From assembly GCA_002305765.1 (NCBI GenBank), contig DBQU01000075.1, forward strand, positions 4,558-68,557: a stretch of 64,000 nt of DNA, in the 5' to 3' direction. The stretch is from Deltaproteobacteria bacterium UBA1386 (GTDB lineage Bacteria > Desulfobacterota > Syntrophorhabdia > Syntrophorhabdales > Syntrophorhabdaceae). This document shows, one piece after another, positions 34,679 through 43,529 of this stretch; position 1 is the first letter of the stretch; each line of letters starts with the position of its first letter. Both the position numbers and the translations under genes were made by a program. The notes under the pieces were generated by a model. That model worked only from the letters and a program-made list of their open reading frames with translations, ran no database searches and was not told the origin of the DNA.

Positions 34679-36522
34679 GAACTCAGGAAAGAGAGGATGT
34701 TCGGATGCAGGGGCTTGGCGGTGAAGAACTGGAACACTTCATCACTCTTCTCAGGGACGGCGACAATTTCGAGAAGGGAAAGGCGATAGAGGCGCTCGTC
34801 GAGTCCCCGGGAAAGGAAGTTGTGGAGCGCATAGTCCCCCTTCTTCAGGAGAAGAACACGCCTGTCAGAATGGCCGTTCTCGATGTCCTGAAGCGGATAG
34901 GGAGCGTTCATCTCGACGGCGTCATCGGGATGCTCGAAGACGAGAACGAGGACATACGGGTCTATGCCTGCGAGGTCCTCTCCTTCCTCAGGGACCCGCG
35001 CTCCATACCATTCATCGTGAAGAAGTCCCGCGATGACGTGGACAACGTGAGGAACGCGGCCTGCATGGCGCTCGGCGAGTTCGATGACGACCGGGCCGTC
35101 ATGGCCCTCCTTGACGCCCTGAAGGACGAGGAATGGATAGCCTTTTCCGCCATCCTGAGCCTGGGAAGGGCGAAGAGCCCGAAGGCCGTCCCCCGGCTCC
35201 TCCAGTTCTTCAGGGAAAGCGGCGAGGAACTCTCGGACGCGGCCTGTGAAGTCCTCGTGGAATACGGTGATGATGCCGTCCTCGACGAGCTGTTCGATGT
35301 GCTCAAGGGATGGGACAGGGAGAAAAGGAGCGCCTACCTCAAGATCATCCTCGAGAAGGGTGATGAGGGGACCTTTGGGAGGCTCAAGGAGAAGATTGGG
35401 GACGAGCTCTACGAGCATCTTCTCGGAAGCGCCGCCGAGAACCGGCACCGTCCCGTCGAGATCGTGCGCATGCTGACCCATTTCAGGATGCCTGAAACAT
35501 GCGGCGCCATTCTCGATATCCTCAAGGAGATGGACCCCGACGACGAGAACTATGAAATGGTGCTCACGCTTTTTGCTTCCCTGAGCGAGGTGTGGGCGGC
35601 GGATGCCGGCGGATACATGGAGCGTGACGAGGCGAACCTTCTGCCCCTTGTCAGGGCGTGCAAGATGACGGGTGTGAAGGTCGGGGAGGCTGCCCTCCTG
35701 AGGCACTTCCTGACAGCACCCGTGGAAGTGAAGCGCGAGATCGTGATGAGCGTTCCGGCGGTCGTAGATGGAAGCGGATGCTCCATCATCAAGGAGGCCC
35801 TCAAAGACACCGACGGCCATATCAAGGGTTTTGCCGTCGACGCGGTGGGTACTCTCAAGCTCACGAATCTCAAGGAAGACATCGTCCGGATCCTCAGGGA
35901 GGATTTTCACGATGTGAGGGTCAAGGCGTTGAAGACCCTCATCAGGCTCGATCCCACCCTGGCCGTGGAGATGATCGCCGCCTTCGTGGACAGGGGATCG
36001 ACGGATGACAAGAAGGTGTATCTCGCCGCGACAGGCCTCATCGACGGACAGAAGAACCTGCCCTTCATCACCCGGCTCCTTGGCGATGAGGACGAGGGTG
36101 TACGGAGAAGCACCATCGCCGTTCTCGGGAACTTCGTCGACGACGAGAACTACATGGGTCTCCTTCACGATGAACTGATGGGTGACGAGATACCCCATGA
36201 GGTGCTCAAGGTGGTCAAGGACAGGAGACTCACCCGTTTCAAGGACAGGCTTGTCGGGATCTTCGCGGACGAGGGCAAGGGCATGTGGACACGATACTAC
36301 GCGCTCTCTGCTCTCGGTACCTTCGAGGACCCGGCCCTCTTCGACATCTTCGTGAGGGGTCTCGGGGATGACAACGGGCTCATCACGATAGGGTGCATCC
36401 GGGCGCTTGCCGACCTCAACGATGAGCGCGCCGTGGACCACATACGGCCATACCTCGTGAGCGGCAACGACGATATCAGGTCCGCCGCGGAGATGGTTGT
36501 CAACAGAACGCAGAATGCATAG
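34675..36522 (+). CDS. HEAT-repeat protein in the chemotaxis operon
   Basis: From ATG 34675 (overlapping the cheB stop as ATGA) the product is 615 residues made throughout of helical HEAT-like repeats of about 30 residues. Examples are VVERIVPLLQEKNTPVRMAV, VIGMLEDENEDIRVYACEVL and HIRPYLVSGNDDIRSAAEMV. There is no signal peptide or membrane segment. Such solenoids usually act as protein-binding scaffolds. Coupling to cheB and cheR suggests it binds a chemotaxis or motor component, but no enzymatic motif is visible. Confidence 0.93.
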   Translation: MRTQEREDVRMQGLGGEELEHFITLLRDGDNFEKGKAIEALVESPGKEVVERIVPLLQEKNTPVRMAVLDVLKRIGSVHLDGVIGMLEDENEDIRVYACEVLSFLRDPRSIPFIVKKSRDDVDNVRNAACMALGEFDDDRAVMALLDALKDEEWIAFSAILSLGRAKSPKAVPRLLQFFRESGEELSDAACEVLVEYGDDAVLDELFDVLKGWDREKRSAYLKIILEKGDEGTFGRLKEKIGDELYEHLLGSAAENRHRPVEIVRMLTHFRMPETCGAILDILKEMDPDDENYEMVLTLFASLSEVWAADAGGYMERDEANLLPLVRACKMTGVKVGEAALLRHFLTAPVEVKREIVMSVPAVVDGSGCSIIKEALKDTDGHIKGFAVDAVGTLKLTNLKEDIVRILREDFHDVRVKALKTLIRLDPTLAVEMIAAFVDRGSTDDKKVYLAATGLIDGQKNLPFITRLLGDEDEGVRRSTIAVLGNFVDDENYMGLLHDELMGDEIPHEVLKVVKDRRLTRFKDRLVGIFADEGKGMWTRYYALSALGTFEDPALFDIFVRGLGDDNGLITIGCIRALADLNDERAVDHIRPYLVSGNDDIRSAAEMVVNRTQNA

Positions 36523-36531
36523 GAACCGGCC

Positions 36532-37356
36532 ATGACGAAAGAAGAATTTACCGTCCTGCGAGATTTCATCTATGAGAAAACGGGTATTTACTTCACCGAA
36601 ACGAAGACCTATCTCCTCGAGAGCAGGTTGACGAACCGGTTGAACGAGCTGGGTCTCGGTTCCTTCGAGGACTACTACTATCATCTGAAGTACGGTGCCG
36701 ACAAGGCGAGGAACGAGCTCGCCAGACTTTACGACGTTGTCACCACGAACGAAACGAGTTTCTTCCGCAATCCTCCGCAGCTCGACGCCTTCAAGATCAT
36801 CATGCAGAAATCCTACATGAACGGCGCGGGCCCGAGCTTTCCCATCCGCATATGGAGCGCGGCCTGTTCCACGGGCGAGGAGGCTTACACGCTGGCCATC
36901 ATGCTCATGGAGATGGCGGAGATCCACCGGGTCAGCATTCCCTTCAGCATCATCGCCACGGATATTTCGAGCAAGGTCCTCGAGTCCGCGCGGAAGGCCG
37001 TCTTCAGCCAGTACAGCGTCCGCAACACCGATGAGGCCATCAAGAGAAAGTATTTTACAGAAGAGAACAATATGTATAAGCTGAAAGAAAGCGTAAAGAA
37101 GAACGTTAAGATCGACTTCATGAACCTCATGGATGACGATGCTTACAGACTGTACCGGCAGATGGATTTCATCTTCTGCAGGAATGTCCTCATCTATTTT
37201 GACGAAAAGATGAAGAAGAAGGTTGTCGACCACATGTACGAATGCCTGAAGCCTAAGGGATTCCTTACCATCGGTCACGCGGAATCGCTCCATAACATAT
37301 CCCGGGCCTTCAAGCCGCTGGTATTCCCGGGCACCATCGCATATCAGAAAGGATGA
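36532..37356 (+). CDS. cheR: CheR, receptor glutamate methyltransferase
   Basis: CheR methylates chemoreceptors with S-adenosylmethionine. The 274-residue product has the N-terminal helical domain (about 1-75), TNETSFFRNPPQLDAF, the SAM-binding IRIWSAACSTGEEAYTLAIM, and MDFIFCRNVLIYFDEKMK. It is of standard length and complete. Confidence 0.97.
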   Translation: MTKEEFTVLRDFIYEKTGIYFTETKTYLLESRLTNRLNELGLGSFEDYYYHLKYGADKARNELARLYDVVTTNETSFFRNPPQLDAFKIIMQKSYMNGAGPSFPIRIWSAACSTGEEAYTLAIMLMEMAEIHRVSIPFSIIATDISSKVLESARKAVFSQYSVRNTDEAIKRKYFTEENNMYKLKESVKKNVKIDFMNLMDDDAYRLYRQMDFIFCRNVLIYFDEKMKKKVVDHMYECLKPKGFLTIGHAESLHNISRAFKPLVFPGTIAYQKG

Positions 37357-37359
37357 TAT

Positions 37360-37743
37360 ATGAAGACGATACTCATCGTGGATGACTCGGCGACGATCAG
37401 GAAGCTCCTGGCATACATCCTGAAACGGAAGAATTATATCATCGCAGAGGCCGAGGACGGAATGGACGCCATGGAAAAACTGAGCCACGTCCAGGTGGAC
37501 CTCGTTATCGTGGACCTCAACATGCCCAACATGGACGGCATCGAGTTCGTGAAGAACCTGCGGGACAATTACTATTACATGGACACGCCTGTCATCATGC
37601 TCACGACGACGAAGGATGACAAGCTCAAAAAGGACGCTCTTGACGCCGGCGTCAACATGTTCCTCAACAAGCCGGTGCAACCAAATTTCTTACTGTACAA
37701 GGTAGAAAGCCTTTTGCAGGGGGAGGAGGAGTACAATGGATGA
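37360..37743 (+). CDS. cheY: CheY-type response regulator
   Basis: This is a single-domain receiver of 127 residues with D9, D10, phospho-acceptor D52 (LVIVDLNMPNMDG), Thr in MLTTTKD and Lys in LNKPVQP. Its position between cheR and cheA makes it the likely motor-binding CheY. It overlaps cheA by 8 nt. Confidence 0.95.
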   Translation: MKTILIVDDSATIRKLLAYILKRKNYIIAEAEDGMDAMEKLSHVQVDLVIVDLNMPNMDGIEFVKNLRDNYYYMDTPVIMLTTTKDDKLKKDALDAGVNMFLNKPVQPNFLLYKVESLLQGEEEYNG

Positions 37744-39580
37744 TCAAGCTCTCCAGCGGGATGAGATGCAGGAAATCATCGATGAGTTCATAGCGGAGTC
37801 GAGTGAACTCATGGACAATGTCATTCAGGACATTGTCGTCATCGAGCAGAGCCAGGACGAGGAGGTCGTGAACAGCATTTTCCGGGCCGTTCACACCATC
37901 AAGGGAACGTCGAGCTTTCTGGGGTTCAACGCCCTGTCCCAGCTCGCCCACAAGGCGGAGGACGTCCTCGGGGTCATCCGCAAGGGGGAGATGGCCACGG
38001 ACCAGACCGTCGCCGACATCCTTCTCGAGTCCTTCGACCTCATGAAGTTGATGATAGAGGATATCCGGGACCAGGGAAGCGAGAACCAGGACGCGTCCGC
38101 CGTCATCGTTAAGCTCACGGACCTTCTCGATCCCGCGAAGAAGGCCGCCGAGCCTCAGCCCGAGGAGACGAAGAAGATCGGCGAGATCCTCGTGGAGGAG
38201 AAGATCATCTCGGAATCCGAGCTTGAGGATGTCCTCAGGAAACAGGAGACGGAAAAAGACAAGAAGGTCGGCGAGATCGCCGTCGAGGAAAAGTATATCA
38301 CGGAGACCCAGCTCAACAAGGCACTGGTGAAACAGAAGGCCCCCAAGATGGAGGAGCAGTCGATCAGGATCGACGTCAAGAAGCTCGACGAGCTGATGAA
38401 CCTCGTCGGTGAGCTCGTCCTCGGGAAAAACAGGCTCATCCTCGTCAACAGCATGGCGAGGAAGGGTGAGGAGAGCGAGGCCGTCTTCGACAATCTCACG
38501 GATATAACGAACTACATAGAGGTCATCACCAACGAGCTCCAGCTTTCAGTCATGAGGGCGAGACTGGTGCCCGTCAGCAAGGTCTTCAACAAGATCCCCA
38601 GGATGGTGAGGGACCTTTGCTCGGAGTTCAAGAAGGACATCGAGCTCAAGGTCGAAGGCGAGGAGACGGAGCTTGACCGGTCTCTCATTGAAGCGCTGAC
38701 GGACCCTCTCATCCACATCATACGGAATTCCGTCGACCACGGCATCGAACTGCCAGAAGAGCGCGCGGCGAAGGGAAAGCGGGCCAAGGGTCTTCTATCC
38801 ATAAGGGCTTACAACGAGGGCAATCACGTCATCATCGAGGTTTACGACGACGGGAAGGGCATCAACATCCAGGCGGTGAAGGACAAGGTGAAGGAGAAGG
38901 GGCTCATGAACGAGGCGGAGCTGGCAAGCCTGTCCCCTAAAGAGGCGATGAACCTCATCTTCATCCCGGGTCTGAGCACGGCTCAGAAGATAAGCAAGGT
39001 CTCCGGCCGCGGCGTCGGAATGGATGTCGTCAGGACGAACATCGAGAAGATGAACGGGCAGGCGCACATCGATTCCGAGGAAGGCAAGTGGACGAAGCTC
39101 ACCATCAAGCTCCCCCTGACCCTTGCCATCATGCGGGCCCTTATCGTGAAAGTGGCGGAGGAGCTCTTTGCCATACCCCTCAATACCGTGACCGAACTCG
39201 TCAAGCTCAAGGAAGGGCTCATCAAGACGGTGGACAAGAACGAGGTCCTCGTTCTGCGCAACACCGTCATCCCCATCGTGGACCTCAGCAAGGCCTTTCT
39301 CATGCAGGGCGCGGAGGACGGCAGCGGGTACGTGGTGATCTGCTCTCTCGGCGAGAAGACGATAGGCATCAAGGTCAACACCGTCATCGGCCAGGAAGAG
39401 GTGGTCATCAAGCCCCTCGGAGAGTTCCTCAAGGACATCAAGGGGATAAGCGGCGCCACCATACGGGGCGACGGCAAGGTGATCCTCATACTCGACATCC
39501 CCTCGGTCATCCTCAACTACACGATGCACAGAAGGGCCACCGCCCAGGCCCAGGCGCAGCAGATACAGATGAGGAACTGA
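37736..39580 (+). CDS. cheA: CheA chemotaxis histidine kinase with unusual linker repeats
   Basis: The 614-residue kinase has the HPt domain P1 (H53 in AVHTIKGTSSFLGF), then P3 dimerisation, P4 catalysis (RNSVDHGIELPEER, DDGKGI, GRGVGMDVV) and the CheW-like P5 from about residue 465. Where a P2 domain for CheY would be expected there are instead two 30-residue repeats, at 147-170 (KKIGEILVEEKIISESELED) and 177-200 (KKVGEIAVEEKYITETQLNK). They resemble the N-terminal motif of type II secretion ATPases. All catalytic boxes are intact. Confidence 0.96.
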   Translation: MDDQALQRDEMQEIIDEFIAESSELMDNVIQDIVVIEQSQDEEVVNSIFRAVHTIKGTSSFLGFNALSQLAHKAEDVLGVIRKGEMATDQTVADILLESFDLMKLMIEDIRDQGSENQDASAVIVKLTDLLDPAKKAAEPQPEETKKIGEILVEEKIISESELEDVLRKQETEKDKKVGEIAVEEKYITETQLNKALVKQKAPKMEEQSIRIDVKKLDELMNLVGELVLGKNRLILVNSMARKGEESEAVFDNLTDITNYIEVITNELQLSVMRARLVPVSKVFNKIPRMVRDLCSEFKKDIELKVEGEETELDRSLIEALTDPLIHIIRNSVDHGIELPEERAAKGKRAKGLLSIRAYNEGNHVIIEVYDDGKGINIQAVKDKVKEKGLMNEAELASLSPKEAMNLIFIPGLSTAQKISKVSGRGVGMDVVRTNIEKMNGQAHIDSEEGKWTKLTIKLPLTLAIMRALIVKVAEELFAIPLNTVTELVKLKEGLIKTVDKNEVLVLRNTVIPIVDLSKAFLMQGAEDGSGYVVICSLGEKTIGIKVNTVIGQEEVVIKPLGEFLKDIKGISGATIRGDGKVILILDIPSVILNYTMHRRATAQAQAQQIQMRN

Positions 39581-39584
39581 AAGA

Positions 39585-39690
39585 CGGCTTAAACGGTTGA
39601 ACGTTATGAACCCCTGATAGCCCTGTCGGGCATCAGGGGTGTTCTTTTCCTAACCCTCAAGCGATTCAAGCCATTCAAGCGATTCAAGCG
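39585..39690. repeat. GCTTGAATN element enclosing a terminator, after cheA
   Basis: The right arm has CCCTCAAGC, GATTCAAGC, CATTCAAGC, GATTCAAGC. The left arm (GGCTTAAAC, GGTTGAACG) is decayed. Between the arms lies the hairpin described at 39611-39648. The convergent EAL-HDOD gene ends 9 nt further on. Confidence 0.8.
39611..39648 (+). terminator. Intrinsic terminator of the chemotaxis operon
   Basis: CCCCTGAT(A)GCCC pairs with GGGCATCAGGGG over a TGTC loop, followed by TGTTCTTTT. The stem sequence closely resembles the terminator at 42022-42056. Confidence 0.8.
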
Positions 39691-39698
39691 GTCTTTTT

Positions 39699-40976
39699 CT
39701 ACATTCCGCTCATCGATTCGTATTCGATTATCGCGTTGTTCTCGATGATGTAGAGGTCTGTGGAGGTCATGTTGACGTCCCTGAGGTGGGTTTCCATCTC
39801 GTCGTAGTTCTCCTGTTCCAGGGTCTCTATCACAGAGACGAGTTTGCCGAGGACGCCGTCGCGGTGAAGGAGGGCCCCGTTTATCTCCTCGGAGAGGTTG
39901 AAGTCGGTCAGGATGATCTCCAACGGAGCCTGAAAGAGGGCGTCCACGAGGGACAGGACGCCGGTGATGAACGCCATGTCGGCGGCGGAGGTGTCGCGGG
40001 TTATCCGGGAGGCGAGGAGTTCCATGATCCTGCCCCGGATCACAGCCCGCTCGAAGAGGGGGGCCGACCGTGCGTCGGGTCCTTCGCCGGCGAAGAGGAG
40101 CAGGGTTACCCATTTTTGAAGCTTGCGATATCCCAGCAGGGCTATCGCCTGACCTATGGAATTTATCTTGTTTATCGTGTAGAATGCCGCCGAATTTATG
40201 AACTGAAGCAGCTTGATGTGAAGTTCGGGGTTCTTCCTGAAGAGGCTTTCTATGACGAAGAACTCCTCTTCCCTGGCGAGGATCCTTGAAAGCTCGAGAA
40301 GCACCAGTTGTGTCGGTGAAATGGACCTCGCCGATATTATCGAAGGCTTTTCGAAGAAGTAGCCCTGGAAGTAGTCAAAACCGAGGTCGCGGCACACTTC
40401 GAAATCCTCCTGGGTCTCCACCTTCTCGGCAAGAAGCTTGAGGTTGTGCCTCTTCAGTTTTCTAACGAGCTCCGGGAGATCTTTCCTGTCGGTGCCCATG
40501 AGGTCCACCTTCACGTAGGAGGCTATGTGGAGCATGTCTTCGGGGGCGCCGTCATAGGTGACGAAATCGTCGAGGGCGAACCGATAGCCGTTCCTTCTCG
40601 CCTGGGCGCAAAGGGCCAGGACCCTTTCGTCCACCTCCACCGTCTCGAGGAGCTCGAGGACGGTCATCTTGCTCGGGAGGAGCTCGACGATGCCGCTGTC
40701 GAGCACCCTGTCATCGACGTTGATGAACCCTATCTTGTCTCCGATGAGCCGCGAGATACCGATGTTGTTGAGGGCGTTCAGCATAACGCTGGCGGTGGCG
40801 TGGACGTTGTCGATGACGTTGGCCGTGTTGGCCCTCCCGCTGCGAAAGAGGAGTTCGTAGCCGAATATCTTCCTGGCCCTGTTCAGGATGGGCTGCCGGC
40901 CGATATGGACCCGCGTGTCCTCGCCCGGTTCTTCCTGTGGTCTCGTTGCGCCGCTTCCGACTGGGTTACTTTTCAT
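39699..40976 (-). CDS. EAL-HDOD signalling protein (YuxH family)
   Basis: From ATG 40976, preceded by AGGA, the product is 425 residues. An N-terminal EAL-like domain has VHIGRQPILNRARKIFGYEL, LELLETVEVDERV and LAEKVETQEDF, with the EAL triplet replaced by YEL, so cyclic-di-GMP hydrolysis is doubtful. The HDOD domain occupies about residues 200-390 (LLQFINSAAFYTINKINSIG). This two-domain layout is the YuxH/CdgJ type, linked to motility in other bacteria. It is transcribed towards cheA. The frame is open further upstream, but that part has no coding character. Confidence 0.9.
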   Translation of the reverse strand: MKSNPVGSGATRPQEEPGEDTRVHIGRQPILNRARKIFGYELLFRSGRANTANVIDNVHATASVMLNALNNIGISRLIGDKIGFINVDDRVLDSGIVELLPSKMTVLELLETVEVDERVLALCAQARRNGYRFALDDFVTYDGAPEDMLHIASYVKVDLMGTDRKDLPELVRKLKRHNLKLLAEKVETQEDFEVCRDLGFDYFQGYFFEKPSIISARSISPTQLVLLELSRILAREEEFFVIESLFRKNPELHIKLLQFINSAAFYTINKINSIGQAIALLGYRKLQKWVTLLLFAGEGPDARSAPLFERAVIRGRIMELLASRITRDTSAADMAFITGVLSLVDALFQAPLEIILTDFNLSEEINGALLHRDGVLGKLVSVIETLEQENYDEMETHLRDVNMTSTDLYIIENNAIIEYESMSGM

Positions 40977-41194
40977 CGGTCCTGGATTCCCTTTACATCT
41001 TTTATCGACTGAAACAGAGCTAACTAAAGAGGTCATCGACGGGCAAGGAAAAAAAGTACGAGGGTGCAAGAAAGCCGGGCGTCGCGAATACCCGGGCCGG
41101 TGTTGGAATGGTTTCGGGAAGCTGCGTCGCTGACCCTCCGATCTCACGGCTGATTGTGGTTGACTGCGCCTATCGGTTGTAGTATCCATAGGAT

Positions 41195-41211
41195 TGGGTA
41201 CACAATTTGCA
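41195..41211 (+). promoter_or_regulatory. Sigma-54 promoter of cheW
   Basis: TGGGTACACAATTTGCA has GG and GC separated by 10 nt and a full TTGCA box; the -24 box is degenerate. The start of transcription would lie about 45 nt before the cheW ATG at 41267. The gap 40977-41194 shows no other feature. Confidence 0.6.
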
Positions 41212-41266
41212 GATAATTTAAGTCGGGAGAGGAACTTCCGATTATACAGAAAAGAGGAGGAACCTG

Positions 41267-41734
41267 ATGAATGAGGGAACAATACTGCAACTTGTGACAT
41301 TCAAACTGGGAACGGAGGAGTTCGGGGTCGATATCCTGAAGGTGCAGGAGATCAACAAGATGATGAGCATCACCAAGATCCCCAACGCGCCCGCTTTCAT
41401 AGAGGGCGTGATAAATCTGAGGGGAAAGATCATTCCCATCGTCGACCTCCGCAAGCGCCTCGGTTTTCGGGAAAAGCCCTATGACAAATCGACGCGCATA
41501 ATTGTCGTCGAGCTCGAGGGCCTGGTGCTGGGGTTCATCGTCGATTCCGTCTCCGAAGTTCTGAGAATTCCGGAAAACACCATCGAACCGCCTCCCTCCA
41601 TGGTCGCCGGCATAGAATCGGAGTACATAGAGGGCGTGGGCAAACTCGATGACCGGCTGCTCATCCTGCTCGAACTGAAAAAGATATTCTCGTCACCGGA
41701 AAGAAAGGACATCGAGAATATAGAGATGAACTGA
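41267..41734 (+). CDS. cheW: CheW, chemotaxis coupling protein
   Basis: CheW links receptors to CheA. The 155-residue protein shows LVTFKLGTEEFGVDILKVQE, INLRGKIIPIVDLRKRLGF and LVLGFIVDSVSEVLRIPE, the family landmarks. A GAGGAGG ribosome site precedes the ATG. It is transcribed separately from the main chemotaxis operon. Confidence 0.97.
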   Translation: MNEGTILQLVTFKLGTEEFGVDILKVQEINKMMSITKIPNAPAFIEGVINLRGKIIPIVDLRKRLGFREKPYDKSTRIIVVELEGLVLGFIVDSVSEVLRIPENTIEPPPSMVAGIESEYIEGVGKLDDRLLILLELKKIFSSPERKDIENIEMN

Positions 41735-41752
41735 GGGTACGGGGCGCGCGTC

Positions 41753-41983
41753 ATGGACGAGACCTTCAAGGTCGACCTTGTCAGAAATGTTCAGCCGACG
41801 GACAGGAAACTCTCTGTATCGAAGGAATTCGTCGGCCCGAAGAAGCGTGAGGAGAGGAGCCGAAAAGACCACCGCGACCAGCCCCACGACGAAAGAGCAG
41901 AAACGCCCGCGAGAACATACGGCAAAGACCCCGGGAAACCGGCGGGTGAACTGTATCCGGGGAAGATAGACATAACCGTATGA
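41753..41983 (+). CDS. Small charged protein downstream of cheW
   Basis: The 76-residue frame starts 19 nt after cheW. It encodes a hydrophilic, probably disordered protein rich in Arg, Lys, Asp and Pro, ending in GKIDITV. There is no recognisable family, signal peptide or membrane segment. The ribosome site is weak. Its location before the terminator at 42022 suggests it is part of the cheW transcript, but it could be a chance frame. Confidence 0.5.
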   Translation: MDETFKVDLVRNVQPTDRKLSVSKEFVGPKKREERSRKDHRDQPHDERAETPARTYGKDPGKPAGELYPGKIDITV

Positions 41984-41986
41984 GGC

Positions 41987-42101
41987 GGCTTGAATAACTT
42001 GAGTCGCTTGAGAGTTAAAAACCCCTGACGGCCCTTTCGGGCGTCAGGGGTTTTTTCTTTCAACCCTTAAGCCATTCAAGCGACTCAAGCTATTCAAGCC
42101 G
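41987..42101. repeat. GCTTGAATN element enclosing a terminator, after cheW
   Basis: The left arm is GCTTGAATA, ACTTGAGTC, GCTTGAGAG. The right arm is CCTTAAGC, CATTCAAGC, GACTCAAGC, TATTCAAGC. The centre holds the hairpin at 42022-42056. The same nesting is seen at 39585-39690. Confidence 0.85.
42022..42056 (+). terminator. Intrinsic terminator of the cheW transcript
   Basis: CCCCTGACG(G)CCC pairs with GGGCGTCAGGGG over a TTTC loop and is followed by six T residues. It sits in the spacer of the repeat element. Confidence 0.9.
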
Positions 42102-42121
42102 TTTTTCCCTTCAAGCCGCCT

Positions 42122-43528
42122 CTACTGTCCTCCCCCCAGCACCTTGTAGAGGTTGACGAGGTTGGAGAGCCGTGCCAGGCGGGTGTTGATCAGGCCCTGC
42201 TCTGCGGCGTAGAGGCTGCGCTGTGCGTCGAGCAGGGTGAGGTAGCTGTCGATGCCGTTCGTGTAGCGCGCGTCGGCAAGGCGGTAGGAACTCGCGGAGG
42301 CCTCGACGAGGGATCGCTGGGCTGCCAGTTGGTCGCCGATGGTGCCCCGCCGGGCAAGGGCGTCGGATACCTCCCTGAAGGCAGTCTGGATGGCCCGTTC
42401 ATATTGCGCCACGTATATCTCGCGGGTTGCCTTCGCTGCCTCGAGGTTGGCCCACAAGAGGATCGAATTGAAGATGGGCACGTTGACCTGGGGAACAAAG
42501 CTCCACGTGGCGGCCCCGGCCTTGAACAGCCCGGCAAGCTCATTGCTCGTCGTCCCGATGCTCGTGGTCAGCGTGATGGAGGGAAAGAACGCCGCCCGGG
42601 CGGCGCCTATGTTCGCGTTGGCGGCCTTGAGGAGACTCTCCGCCTGGAGTATGTCGGGTCTCTTGAGCAGCACCTCGGAGGACAGGCCCGCGGAGATGTC
42701 CTTCGGCGCCGCGACCAGGTCCAGGCTGTCGGCCAGGAGGTCGGCCGGCACGGGGGCCCCGGCGAGGAGATTGAGGGCGTTCTCGTCACCCGCCGTGAAC
42801 GCGGTGTAGCGGGCGACATCCACCCGCGCTGCTTCCACCCTGGTCCGGGCCTGATTGAGATCGAGCTCGGACGACGACCCCAGCTCGTAGCGCCTCCTGA
42901 TCATGGTGTACGTTGCCTCCTGGGCCTCCAGCGTCGACCGGGCGAGCTTGAGGTTCTCCCTGTCGGCGGCAAGGGTCAGATAGGCGTTGGCCACCTCGGC
43001 GACCAGGGCTATCTGCGCGCCTCTGCGCGCGTGCTCCGTGGCGAAGTACTGTTCCAGCGCGCTGTCCCTGAGGCTGCGGATGCGCCCGAAGAAGTCTATC
43101 TCCCAGGAACTGATCCCCACGTTGGCATTGTAGATGCGGACGTTCGCCGCCTCGCCCTTGTCGGAGATGTCGGCGGGGGTCCTGTATTCGTTGAGGCTGC
43201 CCGCGGCGTTGGGGAGGGGGAAGATAACGGCGCTCTGGACCCGGTACGCGGCACGCACTCTTTCGATGTTGAGCGCCGCCACCCTCAGGTCCCGGTTGTT
43301 GGCGAGGGCGACTTCGATGACCTTCTGGAGCTTCTCATCGGTGTAGAACTCGCGCCAATCCATATCGGCGGCAGCCGGGCCGGCCCTATCGGCGACGGCT
43401 TCCTTGTATGCCGGACCCGTGGGCCACGAGGCGGGCACCGGCGCCTCGGGGCGTTTATACTCCGGAGCCATTGTGCACGCCGTGAGGATCGCTGCCAGGA
43501 CAGTTAGAAAGATGGTCTTTCGTGTCAT
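42122..43528 (-). CDS. Outer-membrane efflux lipoprotein, OprM/NodT family
   Basis: This TolC-like channel is the outer-membrane part of a tripartite RND pump. From ATG 43528 the 468-residue product has a lipoprotein signal (FLTVLAAILTAC, Cys at about residue 18) and starts with MAPEYKRPEAPVP as OprM proteins do. Two duplicated helical halves follow, with RAAFFPSITLTTSIG in the second. It ends in LYKVLGGGQ. It follows the pump gene by 1 nt. Confidence 0.95.
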   Translation of the reverse strand: MTRKTIFLTVLAAILTACTMAPEYKRPEAPVPASWPTGPAYKEAVADRAGPAAADMDWREFYTDEKLQKVIEVALANNRDLRVAALNIERVRAAYRVQSAVIFPLPNAAGSLNEYRTPADISDKGEAANVRIYNANVGISSWEIDFFGRIRSLRDSALEQYFATEHARRGAQIALVAEVANAYLTLAADRENLKLARSTLEAQEATYTMIRRRYELGSSSELDLNQARTRVEAARVDVARYTAFTAGDENALNLLAGAPVPADLLADSLDLVAAPKDISAGLSSEVLLKRPDILQAESLLKAANANIGAARAAFFPSITLTTSIGTTSNELAGLFKAGAATWSFVPQVNVPIFNSILLWANLEAAKATREIYVAQYERAIQTAFREVSDALARRGTIGDQLAAQRSLVEASASSYRLADARYTNGIDSYLTLLDAQRSLYAAEQGLINTRLARLSNLVNLYKVLGGGQ

Positions 43529-43529
43529 G

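Noticed and set aside
34516..37680. A 1054-codon open frame on the minus strand
   Set aside because: Antisense to cheB, the HEAT-repeat gene, cheR and cheY, with no recognisable motif.
41161..41190. FliA-type promoter for the EAL-HDOD gene (ACCGATAG on the minus strand)
   Set aside because: The -35 region 11 nt upstream has almost no match to the consensus.
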